The notes under the pieces: model-generated
The model's input: the letters and a program-made list of their open reading frames with translations, nothing else
What the model was told of the DNA's origin: nothing
Databases searched by the model: none
Made by a program: the position numbers and the translations under genes
Source of the DNA: JARFPW01 sp035464655
GTDB lineage: Bacteria > Gemmatimonadota > Gemmatimonadetes > Palauibacterales > Palauibacteraceae
Reading direction: 5' to 3'
NCBI GenBank assembly: GCA_035464655.1
Contig: DATHRZ010000012.1
Location: 62,001-126,000, forward strand
Length of the DNA: 64,000 bases
Shown: one piece after another, positions 42,534 to 49,965 of the stretch
Numbering within the stretch: position 1 is the first letter of the stretch
Layout: the number at the start of each line of letters is the position of its first letter

Positions 42534-44620
42534 ACCTCTTCCAGGGCACCCTCGAGGGCCGCCGGATCGGTGCGTGGAAATTCACACGTGTGATCCCTGC
42601 ACAGGTAGGCGGTGGCGACGCCGTCGGCCACCTGCATCGTCTTCGTGAACGGGGCGAGCCGGGCCAAAATCTCGGCCGCCTCGGCATCGTCGGACGGTCG
42701 GAGGAGGGTGACCGTCCGCGGATGGAACCCGTGGCGGAGCGGGGCGAGCAGGCGCCGGGTCGCCGGCCCGTCGGCGGGTCCCGTCACGACCACTTCGGCC
42801 GTCGGCCCCGCCTCGAACAGGGCGGCCTGCAGAAACGCCGTGTGCCCGGCGGGCGACCCCGACACGCGTCCTCCGAGCGCCTGGAGAGTTCGCCGGGCCG
42901 CCGCCTCGAGATCTGCGCGTCCGGCCAGGCGGGCCGCCCGCAGCAACGTCAGCGACGCCACCGAGTTCGCGGACGGGAGGGCGCCGTCGGACGATTCCTG
43001 CACCCGAACCAGCGTGGCCTCCACGTCGGCTGCCGTCTGGAAGAACCCGCCGCCGGGCGCCTCGAAGCGCTCGATCAGCTCATCGAGCCGCTCGAGCGCG
43101 CGTTCGAGCCACCGAGGCTCGTAGGTCGTCTCGTACAGCTCGATCATTCCCCAGGCCACGAACGCCATGTCGTCGGCCAGCGCGGGAATGGCGGCGTCGC
43201 CGGCCCGCCAGCGGTGGAGCGGGCGGCCCTCCGGCGTCCGCAGGGCCGAGTGGATGAAGTCGGCCGCGCGAGAGGCCGCGTCGGCGTAGCGTGGCTCCTC
43301 GAACACACGCCCGGCACGCGCCAGCGCCGCGATCGCCAGCCCGTTCCAATCCGCCAGGATCTTGTCGTCGCGCTCCGGACGGACGCGCTCCGCGCGGACC
43401 TCGAGCAGGCGGCGGCGGATCGTCTCGATGCGCTCCGCCGCCTGTTCACGGCTCTCGCCGCGTTTCCCCGCCAGCCCGGCCGGATCCTTCGCGAGCAGCA
43501 ACACATTGGCGCCCGAGCGCCGCCCGGTCGCTTCGTCACGAAAGTTGCCTTCCGGCTCGACGCCGAACGCCTCGATCGCCAGCTCGAGATCGTCATCGTC
43601 GGGCAGAGCGGCGGCGAGCTCCGACTCCGTCCAGACGTAGTACTTCCCTTCCTCGCCCTCGCTGTCGGCGTCTTCGGCCGAATGAAAGCCGCCCGCCGCG
43701 TCGCACAGATCGCCCAGAACGTAGTCCAGTGTCCGGCGGACCGTCACCGCGAACGCGTCGTCGCCGGTCGCCTGCCAGGCCTCGGTATACGCCAGGGCGA
43801 TCATGGCCTGGTCGTACAGCATCTTCTCGAAGTGCGGCAGCCGCCACTCCGCGTCGGTCGAGTAGCGATGGAAGCCCCCGCCGAGCTGGTCGTGGATTCC
43901 GCCGCGGCGCATCGCGTGCAGCGTCGTCGTCGCCATGTCGAGCGCCGCCGCGTCGCCCGAGCGCTCCCACACGCGCAACAGGAAGGTCAGCGTGTGCGGC
44001 GACGGGAACTTCGGCGCACCGCCGAATCCGCCGTGCTCCCGATCGAACCTGGCCTCGAGCGTTCTCCTGGCTGTGGCGACTTCCGACATTCCCGCCGCCT
44101 CGCCCTCGGGTGTGGACATCGCCGTTCGGAGCGCCTCGGTGATCGACGCGGCGGACTCGTCGACATCTTCGCGCCTGTCCCTCCACAGCGACTCGATGCG
44201 GGGGAGCAGCTCGAGCATGCCGATCCTTCCGCCGCGCGACGTGCGCGGGAAGTAGGTGCCCGCGAAGAAGGGCTCGAGGTCCGGCGTCAGGACGACCGTC
44301 AGCGGCCAGCCCCCGTGTCCCGTCATCATCTGGCACACCGTCATGTATACGGCATCGACGTCGGGCCGCTCCTCGCGATCGACCTTCACGGCTACGAAGG
44401 CACGATTCAACAGGCCCGCTACCTCGTCGTTCTCGAACGACTCGTGCGCCATGACGTGGCACCAGTGGCAAGTCGCGTAGCCGATCGACAGAAAAATCGG
44501 GCGATCCTGCTCCCGCGCCACCTCGAACGCCTCGTTCCCCCAGGCGTACCAGTCCACCGGATTCGCGGCATGCTGACGGAGGTATAGACTCTGCTCACCG
44601 GCGAGTCGATTCGGCTTCAT
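42530..44620 (-). CDS. Thioredoxin-fold DUF255/YyaL family protein (spermatogenesis-associated protein 20 family)
   Basis: 696 residues. An N-terminal thioredoxin-like domain starts NRLAGEQSLYLRQHAANPVDWYAWG with an unusual active-site motif CHWCHVM. A long (alpha/alpha)6-type barrel resembling N-acylglucosamine 2-epimerase or cellobiose-epimerase folds follows (LGGGFHRYSTDAEW, HFEKMLYDQAM). The substrate is unknown in the family. ATG 44620 has AGGAG upstream; the open frame continues far upstream without family sequence. Divergent from the kinase gene, with an AT-rich gap between. Confidence 0.9.
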   Translation of the reverse strand: MKPNRLAGEQSLYLRQHAANPVDWYAWGNEAFEVAREQDRPIFLSIGYATCHWCHVMAHESFENDEVAGLLNRAFVAVKVDREERPDVDAVYMTVCQMMTGHGGWPLTVVLTPDLEPFFAGTYFPRTSRGGRIGMLELLPRIESLWRDRREDVDESAASITEALRTAMSTPEGEAAGMSEVATARRTLEARFDREHGGFGGAPKFPSPHTLTFLLRVWERSGDAAALDMATTTLHAMRRGGIHDQLGGGFHRYSTDAEWRLPHFEKMLYDQAMIALAYTEAWQATGDDAFAVTVRRTLDYVLGDLCDAAGGFHSAEDADSEGEEGKYYVWTESELAAALPDDDDLELAIEAFGVEPEGNFRDEATGRRSGANVLLLAKDPAGLAGKRGESREQAAERIETIRRRLLEVRAERVRPERDDKILADWNGLAIAALARAGRVFEEPRYADAASRAADFIHSALRTPEGRPLHRWRAGDAAIPALADDMAFVAWGMIELYETTYEPRWLERALERLDELIERFEAPGGGFFQTAADVEATLVRVQESSDGALPSANSVASLTLLRAARLAGRADLEAAARRTLQALGGRVSGSPAGHTAFLQAALFEAGPTAEVVVTGPADGPATRRLLAPLRHGFHPRTVTLLRPSDDAEAAEILARLAPFTKTMQVADGVATAYLCRDHTCEFPRTDPAALEGALEEV

Positions 44621-44649
44621 CGCGTCTCCTGTGTAGTTCGTGCCATCAG

Positions 44650-44663
44650 AATTGTATAATAAC
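44650..44663. promoter_or_regulatory. AT-rich candidate promoter region between divergent DUF255 and kinase genes
   Basis: The run GAATTGTATAATAACG stands out in this GC-rich DNA. TATAAT at 44655-44660 on the plus strand is a perfect -10 for the kinase gene, but I find no good -35 upstream. TTATTATAC on the minus strand could serve the DUF255 gene. Confidence 0.4.
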
Positions 44664-44737
44664 GGTAGAGCGTATCTGCGGATCCGGGCCGGACGGGCCG
44701 GCGAAACCTTTGCCCACGACGGATCGTTGGACAGGAC

Positions 44738-46426
44738 ATGAGCAACCCAGAAAACCAGGTGAACGACTCCGAAGGCCGGACGGGCGGCGTTCTCGACCCT
44801 CATCTGTCGACACCGGCGGCAGCTCCCGGGTCGAAGTGGCGCATGCCGACCGATCTGCTCACCCAGACTTGTCGCCGGGTGGGGATCGCCGGCGTGGTGT
44901 TCGCCTCGGTGTGGACGATCGTGCTGCTCCTGCAGAACGTGTTCTGGCGACTGTTCGACGGCCATCAGCACATGTACTTCAGCGACGTTTGGCCGATGCC
45001 GGGGAACCTGATCGCCGGCGGCGGCGTCCTGCTGTCGCTCGGCATGGTGCCACTGGCGCACTGGCTCACCGACCGACCGCACCTGCTGATCCGCCTCGGC
45101 CTGATCTTCGAGGTGGCGACGGCGGCGCTGATCGCGCTGCTCAACTGGCAGCATCCTGAAGCGATGCTCGGGATCGGCGTCTCGTGGGTGTGCATCGTGA
45201 TTATCGCATACCCCGCGATCGTTCCCGCCTCACCGGGTCGCGTACTGGGCGCATCGCTCGCCGCCGCATCGATGGACCCGCTCATGTACGCGCTTCTCGT
45301 GGCGGGAGACGCCGGTGTCACGGCCGACGGTTTCGCGCTCACGTGGATGTTCATGCCGAACTACCTGTGCGCCTTCCTCGCCGTCGTGCCGGCCAAGGTG
45401 ATCCGCACGCTCGGCCAGCGAGTGACCCGGGCACGAGAGCTCGGCAGCTACCGCCTCGAGGGAAAGCTCGGGACGGGCGGCATGGGCGACGTATACCGCG
45501 CAACGCACCGGCTGCTCGCACGACCGGCCGCCATCAAGTTGATCCGGCCCGAGGTGCTCGGTGCGGGTACGCCCGAAGCCGCCCAGGTGATCGTGGAGCG
45601 GTTCAAGCGCGAGGCGCGTGCCGCCGCGAACCTGCGCTCGCCGAACACGATCGAGTTGTACGACTTCGGTGTCACGGCCGACGGCGCGCTCTACTACGTG
45701 ATGGAATTGCTCGAGGGGCTGAACTTGCAGGAGATGGTCGAGCGCTTCGGCCCCCTGCCCCCGGCCCGGGCCGTCCACTTCCTGCGGCAGGCGTGCCTGT
45801 CGCTCGGAGAGGCCCACGATCGGGGCCTCGTGCATCGCGACATAAAGCCGTCGAACCTGGTGGCGGCGAGGCTCGGCCTCGGCGTGGACCACCTTAAGAC
45901 CCTCGACTTCGGACTCGTGAAGGCCGACCCGGCGCACGCCACCGGGAGCACGATGCTCACGTCACCCGACGTGACGACCGGCACCCCGGCGTTCATGTCG
46001 CCCGAAATGGCGCTCGGCGATCGACCCGTCGACCGGCGGGCCGACATCTACGCTCTCGGCTGCGTCGGGTACTGGCTCCTGACCGGGCGCACCGTGTTCG
46101 AGGGCGCGACCCCCGTGGCGATCCTGATGGCCCACGTGCGCGACGAGCCCGTTCCGCCCTCGCAGCTCAGCGAGTTGGACGTTCCGCCGGATCTCGACGA
46201 CGTGATCCTCGCATGCCTCGCGAAAGATCCGGACGATCGTCCGAACACCGCGATGGACATTTACGAAGCGCTGTGCTGCCTGCCCGTGGCGCCGTGGAAC
46301 AGCACGACGGCGCTCGAGTGGTGGTCGCTTCACCTGCCGGAGCTCGTGCGGACGGATCCGACGACCCCCCTGTCGGGGCCGACACCCGTCCTCGTGGAGC
46401 CGGACCTGGTGGCGCGGGTGCCCTAG
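44738..46426 (+). CDS. Serine/threonine protein kinase with a multi-helix membrane N-terminus
   Basis: 562 residues. About six hydrophobic helices occupy residues 48-220, an N-terminal membrane sensor or anchor. The kinase domain (about 238-500) is PknB-like with the Gly-rich loop GTGGMG (245-250), catalytic Lys267, VHRDIKPSN (Asp368) and LDFGLVK (Asp390). The APE segment reads SPEM. Key catalytic residues are intact. Most bacterial receptor-type kinases have an extracellular C-terminal domain; here the membrane part is N-terminal and multipass. It is one of only two oppositely oriented blocks in the second half and ends three bases from the tRNA-Gln 3' end. Confidence 0.9.
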   Translation: MSNPENQVNDSEGRTGGVLDPHLSTPAAAPGSKWRMPTDLLTQTCRRVGIAGVVFASVWTIVLLLQNVFWRLFDGHQHMYFSDVWPMPGNLIAGGGVLLSLGMVPLAHWLTDRPHLLIRLGLIFEVATAALIALLNWQHPEAMLGIGVSWVCIVIIAYPAIVPASPGRVLGASLAAASMDPLMYALLVAGDAGVTADGFALTWMFMPNYLCAFLAVVPAKVIRTLGQRVTRARELGSYRLEGKLGTGGMGDVYRATHRLLARPAAIKLIRPEVLGAGTPEAAQVIVERFKREARAAANLRSPNTIELYDFGVTADGALYYVMELLEGLNLQEMVERFGPLPPARAVHFLRQACLSLGEAHDRGLVHRDIKPSNLVAARLGLGVDHLKTLDFGLVKADPAHATGSTMLTSPDVTTGTPAFMSPEMALGDRPVDRRADIYALGCVGYWLLTGRTVFEGATPVAILMAHVRDEPVPPSQLSELDVPPDLDDVILACLAKDPDDRPNTAMDIYEALCCLPVAPWNSTTALEWWSLHLPELVRTDPTTPLSGPTPVLVEPDLVARVP

Positions 46427-46428
46427 GA

Positions 46429-46499
46429 TTGGCCCCCCAGGATTCGAACCTGGATTACCGGCTCCAAAGGCCGGGGTCTTGCCATTAGACGAGGGGCCA
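46429..46499 (-). tRNA. tRNA-Gln (anticodon TTG)
   Basis: 71-nt cloverleaf on the minus strand: acceptor TGGCCCC/GGGGCCA, D arm GTCT/AGAC, anticodon stem CCGGC/GCCGG with loop CTTTGGA (anticodon TTG), T arm CCAGG-TTCGAAT-CCTGG, discriminator A. The CCA end is not encoded, so the Cca enzyme at 55719-57044 would be needed. It lies downstream of ispE on the same strand and converges with the kinase gene. Confidence 0.95.
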
Positions 46500-46586
46500 A
46501 CGCAGGGGAAAGTCGACCGCCCCGGCAGCCGGGTCAACCGGCGACTACCGGCGGCGGCGAACGGCGGGCTCCGGACGACCCACCGA

Positions 46587-47474
46587 CTATGGGTCGGTCG
46601 GGCCCTCGGTCCAGGTCGGGATGATCGGCCAGGCCGGGTCGACGTCGCTGCCGGCCGCGAGCGCGGCCCGGGCGGCATCCCGGTCGGCTTCATCGGAAAA
46701 CACCGCCGCCACGCACGAGCCCGAACCGCACAGGTGGGCGATTGTCGCCCCCGCGGACTCCAGCGCCCGGCGCGCCGCCGCGAGCTCCGGGCGCCGCCGT
46801 TCCACCGGACCGGCGAGGTCGTTCGTCGCCAGCCGCTCGATGGTCGACCAGGACGCGAGTCGATCCGGACCCGGCAAAATCTCGGCCGGCGCCTCGCCCG
46901 TGGCGGCGTCCTCCGACCACCATCCGTAGGCCTCGGCAGCGCTGATTCCGACGTCGGGCACTACGATCAGAACCGGGCGGGAGGGCGGCGGTGCGATCGC
47001 CAGTACCCGCTGTCCACGGCCCCAGGCGAGCGCGAACGGCGTCTCGGCCGCGAAGAATGGAACGTCGCTGCCGAGTCTGCCGGCCAGACCCACCAGGGCG
47101 GGCGCATCGAGCGGTTCCCCGAGCCGCCGGTTGAGGCCGACGAGCACGGCGGCGGCGTCGGAGCTTCCGCCGCCGAGGCCGGCAGCCGCGGGGATTCGCT
47201 TCGTGAGCCTGATGCGCACGGCAGCTGGTCGATCGATCGCATCGTACAGCATCCGGGCGGCGCGCCAGCACAGGTTGGTCTCGTCGTCGGGCACCGCGCC
47301 GTACTCCGCCGGGGCCTCGACGTGAAGCTCGATGCCCTCGCCCTCCGTCTCGAGCTCGACGGTATCGGCGAGGTGCAGTCGCACGAGCAGCGTCTCGATC
47401 GCATGGAACCCGTCGGCCCGGCGTCCGAGCACGCGCAACCGAAGGTTCAGCTTGGCGGGCGCGACGAGGTTCAC
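46587..47474 (-). CDS. ispE: 4-diphosphocytidyl-2-C-methyl-D-erythritol kinase
   Basis: GHMP kinase of the non-mevalonate isoprenoid pathway, 295 residues. It begins MNLVAPAKLNLRLRVLGRRADGFHAIETLL. The ATP loop is PAAAGLGGGSSDAAAVL and the third GHMP motif is HLCGSGSCVAAVF. The start is GTG 47474, a GTGA overlap with the UPF0104 gene; the open frame upstream is unrelated. Confidence 0.94.
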   Translation of the reverse strand: MNLVAPAKLNLRLRVLGRRADGFHAIETLLVRLHLADTVELETEGEGIELHVEAPAEYGAVPDDETNLCWRAARMLYDAIDRPAAVRIRLTKRIPAAAGLGGGSSDAAAVLVGLNRRLGEPLDAPALVGLAGRLGSDVPFFAAETPFALAWGRGQRVLAIAPPPSRPVLIVVPDVGISAAEAYGWWSEDAATGEAPAEILPGPDRLASWSTIERLATNDLAGPVERRRPELAAARRALESAGATIAHLCGSGSCVAAVFSDEADRDAARAALAAGSDVDPAWPIIPTWTEGPTDP

Positions 47475-48529
47475 GAGGTCTCGGCTTCGGCCGCTACCGC
47501 CTGCAGGCCCCGTTCGTCCACGGCCTCGGTCCGCTCGCGAACGTCGCTCCAGCGGAGGCCGAAATGCCGCAGATACCAGAGGCCGAGCAGCGTGACCGGA
47601 ATGAACGTGAGGATGTGGTAGCTGGTCGCGAAGCTCACGACCAGCGCGTCCGATACGTCCCACGGCTGGAGCCCGATGCGCGTTCCCGCTTCGAACAGTC
47701 CGAAGAAACCCGGCGTCGAAGGGAGCGCGACGGCAAACCCGATGACCGCCTGTAAGAAAGCGGCACCCGCGAACCCCGGGCCGGTGATGCCGAACGCCAG
47801 GAGTCCTGTCCACATCGAGGCGGCGAGGCAGCCCCACACGATGTAGCTCCACGCGACGGCTCGCGCGAGCACGCTCAGCTCCGCGACGGCGCCGAGCCCG
47901 TGCAGGAAGGTCTCGGCCAGTCCCGTCAGGCGTTCGGAGAAGCGCTCGGGAACCAGGCGGCCGAAGCTCACCGACCACAGCCGAAGAACCGCGTCGGGAC
48001 CGCGGGCCATGAGCCACAGGACGACGAACCCCAGGGCGAACACGATCGATCCGATGAGCGCGGCTCGGCGCACGAAGCCGGCCGCCTCCGTCTCTCCGAG
48101 GGGGAACCCGGGCATGACGATCGCTCCGCCGAGGAACGAGGCGAGCACCAGGCCGTCGAGCACGCGCTCTACCACCAGGGAGCCCACGCTGGCCCCGAAC
48201 GGCAGGCGGGCCACCCGGGCCAGCGTGTAGGCGCGCACGATCTCGCCGAGGCGGGCGGGAAAGATGTTGTTCGCCGCGAAGCCCGCGCACGTCGCACCGA
48301 ACCGCGCGTCGAACGACGATCCCGCGTGACCGGGTTCGAGCAGCACGCGCCAGCGAATGGCGCGAAGCACGAAGCTGAACGTGGCGAGGGCGACGGCGAC
48401 CAGCATCCACCACGGGTTCGCGCGGCGGACCTCAGCGAGCACATCGGCGGGTGAGACGTCGCGCAGAACCCACCAGAGCAGGAGAACGGTCAGGACGGCG
48501 CCGATGACGCCCCTGGCTCGGCGGTTCAC
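47471..48529 (-). CDS. UPF0104/lysylphosphatidylglycerol synthase transmembrane-region family protein
   Basis: 352-residue polytopic membrane protein with about eight helices. Family motifs are VLRAIRWRVLLEP, FAANNIFPARLGEIVRAYTLAR and GFAVALPSTPGFFGLFEAG. Relatives (AglD, YbhN, MprF membrane part) are thought to be flippase-like for lipids. Substrate unknown. It is coupled on both sides: GTGA with pdxJ upstream and GTGA with ispE downstream. Confidence 0.87.
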   Translation of the reverse strand: MNRRARGVIGAVLTVLLLWWVLRDVSPADVLAEVRRANPWWMLVAVALATFSFVLRAIRWRVLLEPGHAGSSFDARFGATCAGFAANNIFPARLGEIVRAYTLARVARLPFGASVGSLVVERVLDGLVLASFLGGAIVMPGFPLGETEAAGFVRRAALIGSIVFALGFVVLWLMARGPDAVLRLWSVSFGRLVPERFSERLTGLAETFLHGLGAVAELSVLARAVAWSYIVWGCLAASMWTGLLAFGITGPGFAGAAFLQAVIGFAVALPSTPGFFGLFEAGTRIGLQPWDVSDALVVSFATSYHILTFIPVTLLGLWYLRHFGLRWSDVRERTEAVDERGLQAVAAEAETS

Positions 48530-49296
48530 GGTCCGTCTGCGCCCGCGGCACCTCTCTCTTCGACCGCGCCCGCCGCGCCCTCTCGCGCGAGCCGAATGAT
48601 CTGCTTCATCTCGCGCACCGCACGCTCGAGCCCTACCAGCACCGCACGGCTGACGACCGAGTGCCCGATATTGAGTTCCTCGCAGCCACGCAGGGCGGCC
48701 ACCGGGGCCACGTTCTCGTACGTGAGCCCGTGGCCCGCGTGCACGGCGAGGCCGAGCTCACGCCCGAGCTCGGCCGCCGCCTGCAGCCGCTCGACCTGGC
48801 GAGCGCGATCGACGCCATCGGCGTTGGCGAATTCACCCGTGTGCAATTCGACGGCCACGGCGCCCAGCTCCGCCGCCCGGCGCACGATGCGGGGGTCGGG
48901 GTCGATGAACAGCGACGTTCGGATGCCGTCCTCCGCCAGACCGCGCAGTACCGGAGCGACCGCGCTCGCCGCATCGACCAGGGCGAGCCCGCCCTCCGTC
49001 GTGATCTCTTCGCGACGCTCGGGCACCAGCGTCACCTGGTGCGGTCCCGTATCCCGGGCGATCCGCTCCATCTCGCTGGTGGCGGCGATCTCGAGATTGA
49101 GCGGCGTGCGGATCGTACGGCGAAGCAGCTCGACGTCGCGATCCTGAACGTGCCTCCGGTCTTCGCGCAGGTGGACGGTGATCCCGTCCGCTCCGCCGAG
49201 CTCGGCCAGCACGGCTGCCCGCACCGGATCGGGCTCGTCGGTGCGGCGCGCCTGCCGCACGGTGGCCACGTGATCGATGTTGATGTAGAGACGCAT
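48526..49296 (-). CDS. pdxJ: Pyridoxine 5'-phosphate synthase
   Basis: 256-residue TIM-barrel enzyme that condenses 1-deoxyxylulose 5-phosphate with 3-amino-2-oxopropyl phosphate to pyridoxine phosphate. It begins MRLYINIDHVATVRQARRTDEPDP and has GITVHLREDRRHVQD, VTLVPERREEITTEGGL, AVHAGHGLTYENV and ELNIGHSVVSRAVLVGL. It shares the deoxyxylulose phosphate precursor with the ispE pathway. Confidence 0.96.
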   Translation of the reverse strand: MRLYINIDHVATVRQARRTDEPDPVRAAVLAELGGADGITVHLREDRRHVQDRDVELLRRTIRTPLNLEIAATSEMERIARDTGPHQVTLVPERREEITTEGGLALVDAASAVAPVLRGLAEDGIRTSLFIDPDPRIVRRAAELGAVAVELHTGEFANADGVDRARQVERLQAAAELGRELGLAVHAGHGLTYENVAPVAALRGCEELNIGHSVVSRAVLVGLERAVREMKQIIRLAREGAAGAVEERGAAGADGP

Positions 49297-49335
49297 GGCG
49301 AGAGGATACCACGGACGCGGATCGGGGGCGAGTCG

Positions 49336-49965
49336 TCAGGCCGGCGTCGGACCAGCCTCGCCTTCGTCGGCAGGACCGGTGTCGTCGGCGGTGCCCACGG
49401 CAGCCATCTCTCGCTCGTAGCAAACCGGGCACAGGCTATGCGACACGTCCGTCTCCGCTTCGCGCCCCAGATAGCTCTCGATCGTTTCCCAGTTCCCCTC
49501 GACGTTGCGAATTCTGTCGCACCACGAGCAGATCGGCAGCAGCCGCCGGAGCTGATCGCTCGTTTCCCGGGCCCGCTGCAGCTCTTCCTGCGCGCCCTTC
49601 ATCTCCGTGACGTTCGTGACCATGAGCATCCCGGCCACGACCCGATCGCCGTCTTGGATCGGGTACACTCGACTGCGATACCATTGCTCGGAGCCGTCGG
49701 GCGCGTGGATCCGGGTTTCATATTCCCGCTCCGGCGCGCCCCCCGACTCGAAGACTGCCGTGAGGACTTGCTCGAGCAACTCTCGGGAATCGGGCAATAT
49801 GATCTCGTGAGCCAGCGTGCCGATCACCGTGTCCCGCTCGTACCCTTCTTCCACGTGGTTGACGTAGAGAATCCTCCCCTCCCGATCGAGCACGACGACG
49901 TGCTCCGGGATTGCTTCAAGCGTCTTCGCGAGGGCCTCGATGTCCTGTTCGAAATCCCTGTTCAT
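49336..49965 (-). CDS. PAS-domain protein with a C-terminal four-cysteine motif
   Basis: 209 residues. A PAS domain (about 10-125) has VVVLDREGRILYVN and a PAC-like segment (REYETRIHAPDGSEQWYRSRVYPIQD). After a short coiled coil comes LPICSWCDRIRN...W...SYLG...SHSLCPVCYE, with Cys146, Cys149, Cys179 and Cys182 as a probable zinc or metal site. The same motif ends many bacterial signalling proteins. No output enzyme is present. ATG 49965 overlaps the histidine kinase stop as ATGA, so the two probably work in one signalling route. Confidence 0.85.
   Translation of the reverse strand: MNRDFEQDIEALAKTLEAIPEHVVVLDREGRILYVNHVEEGYERDTVIGTLAHEIILPDSRELLEQVLTAVFESGGAPEREYETRIHAPDGSEQWYRSRVYPIQDGDRVVAGMLMVTNVTEMKGAQEELQRARETSDQLRRLLPICSWCDRIRNVEGNWETIESYLGREAETDVSHSLCPVCYEREMAAVGTADDTGPADEGEAGPTPA

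Noticed and set aside
42590..44587. 665-codon plus-strand frame opposite the DUF255 gene
   Set aside because: Antisense of a conserved gene; Arg/Gln/His-rich, no motifs.
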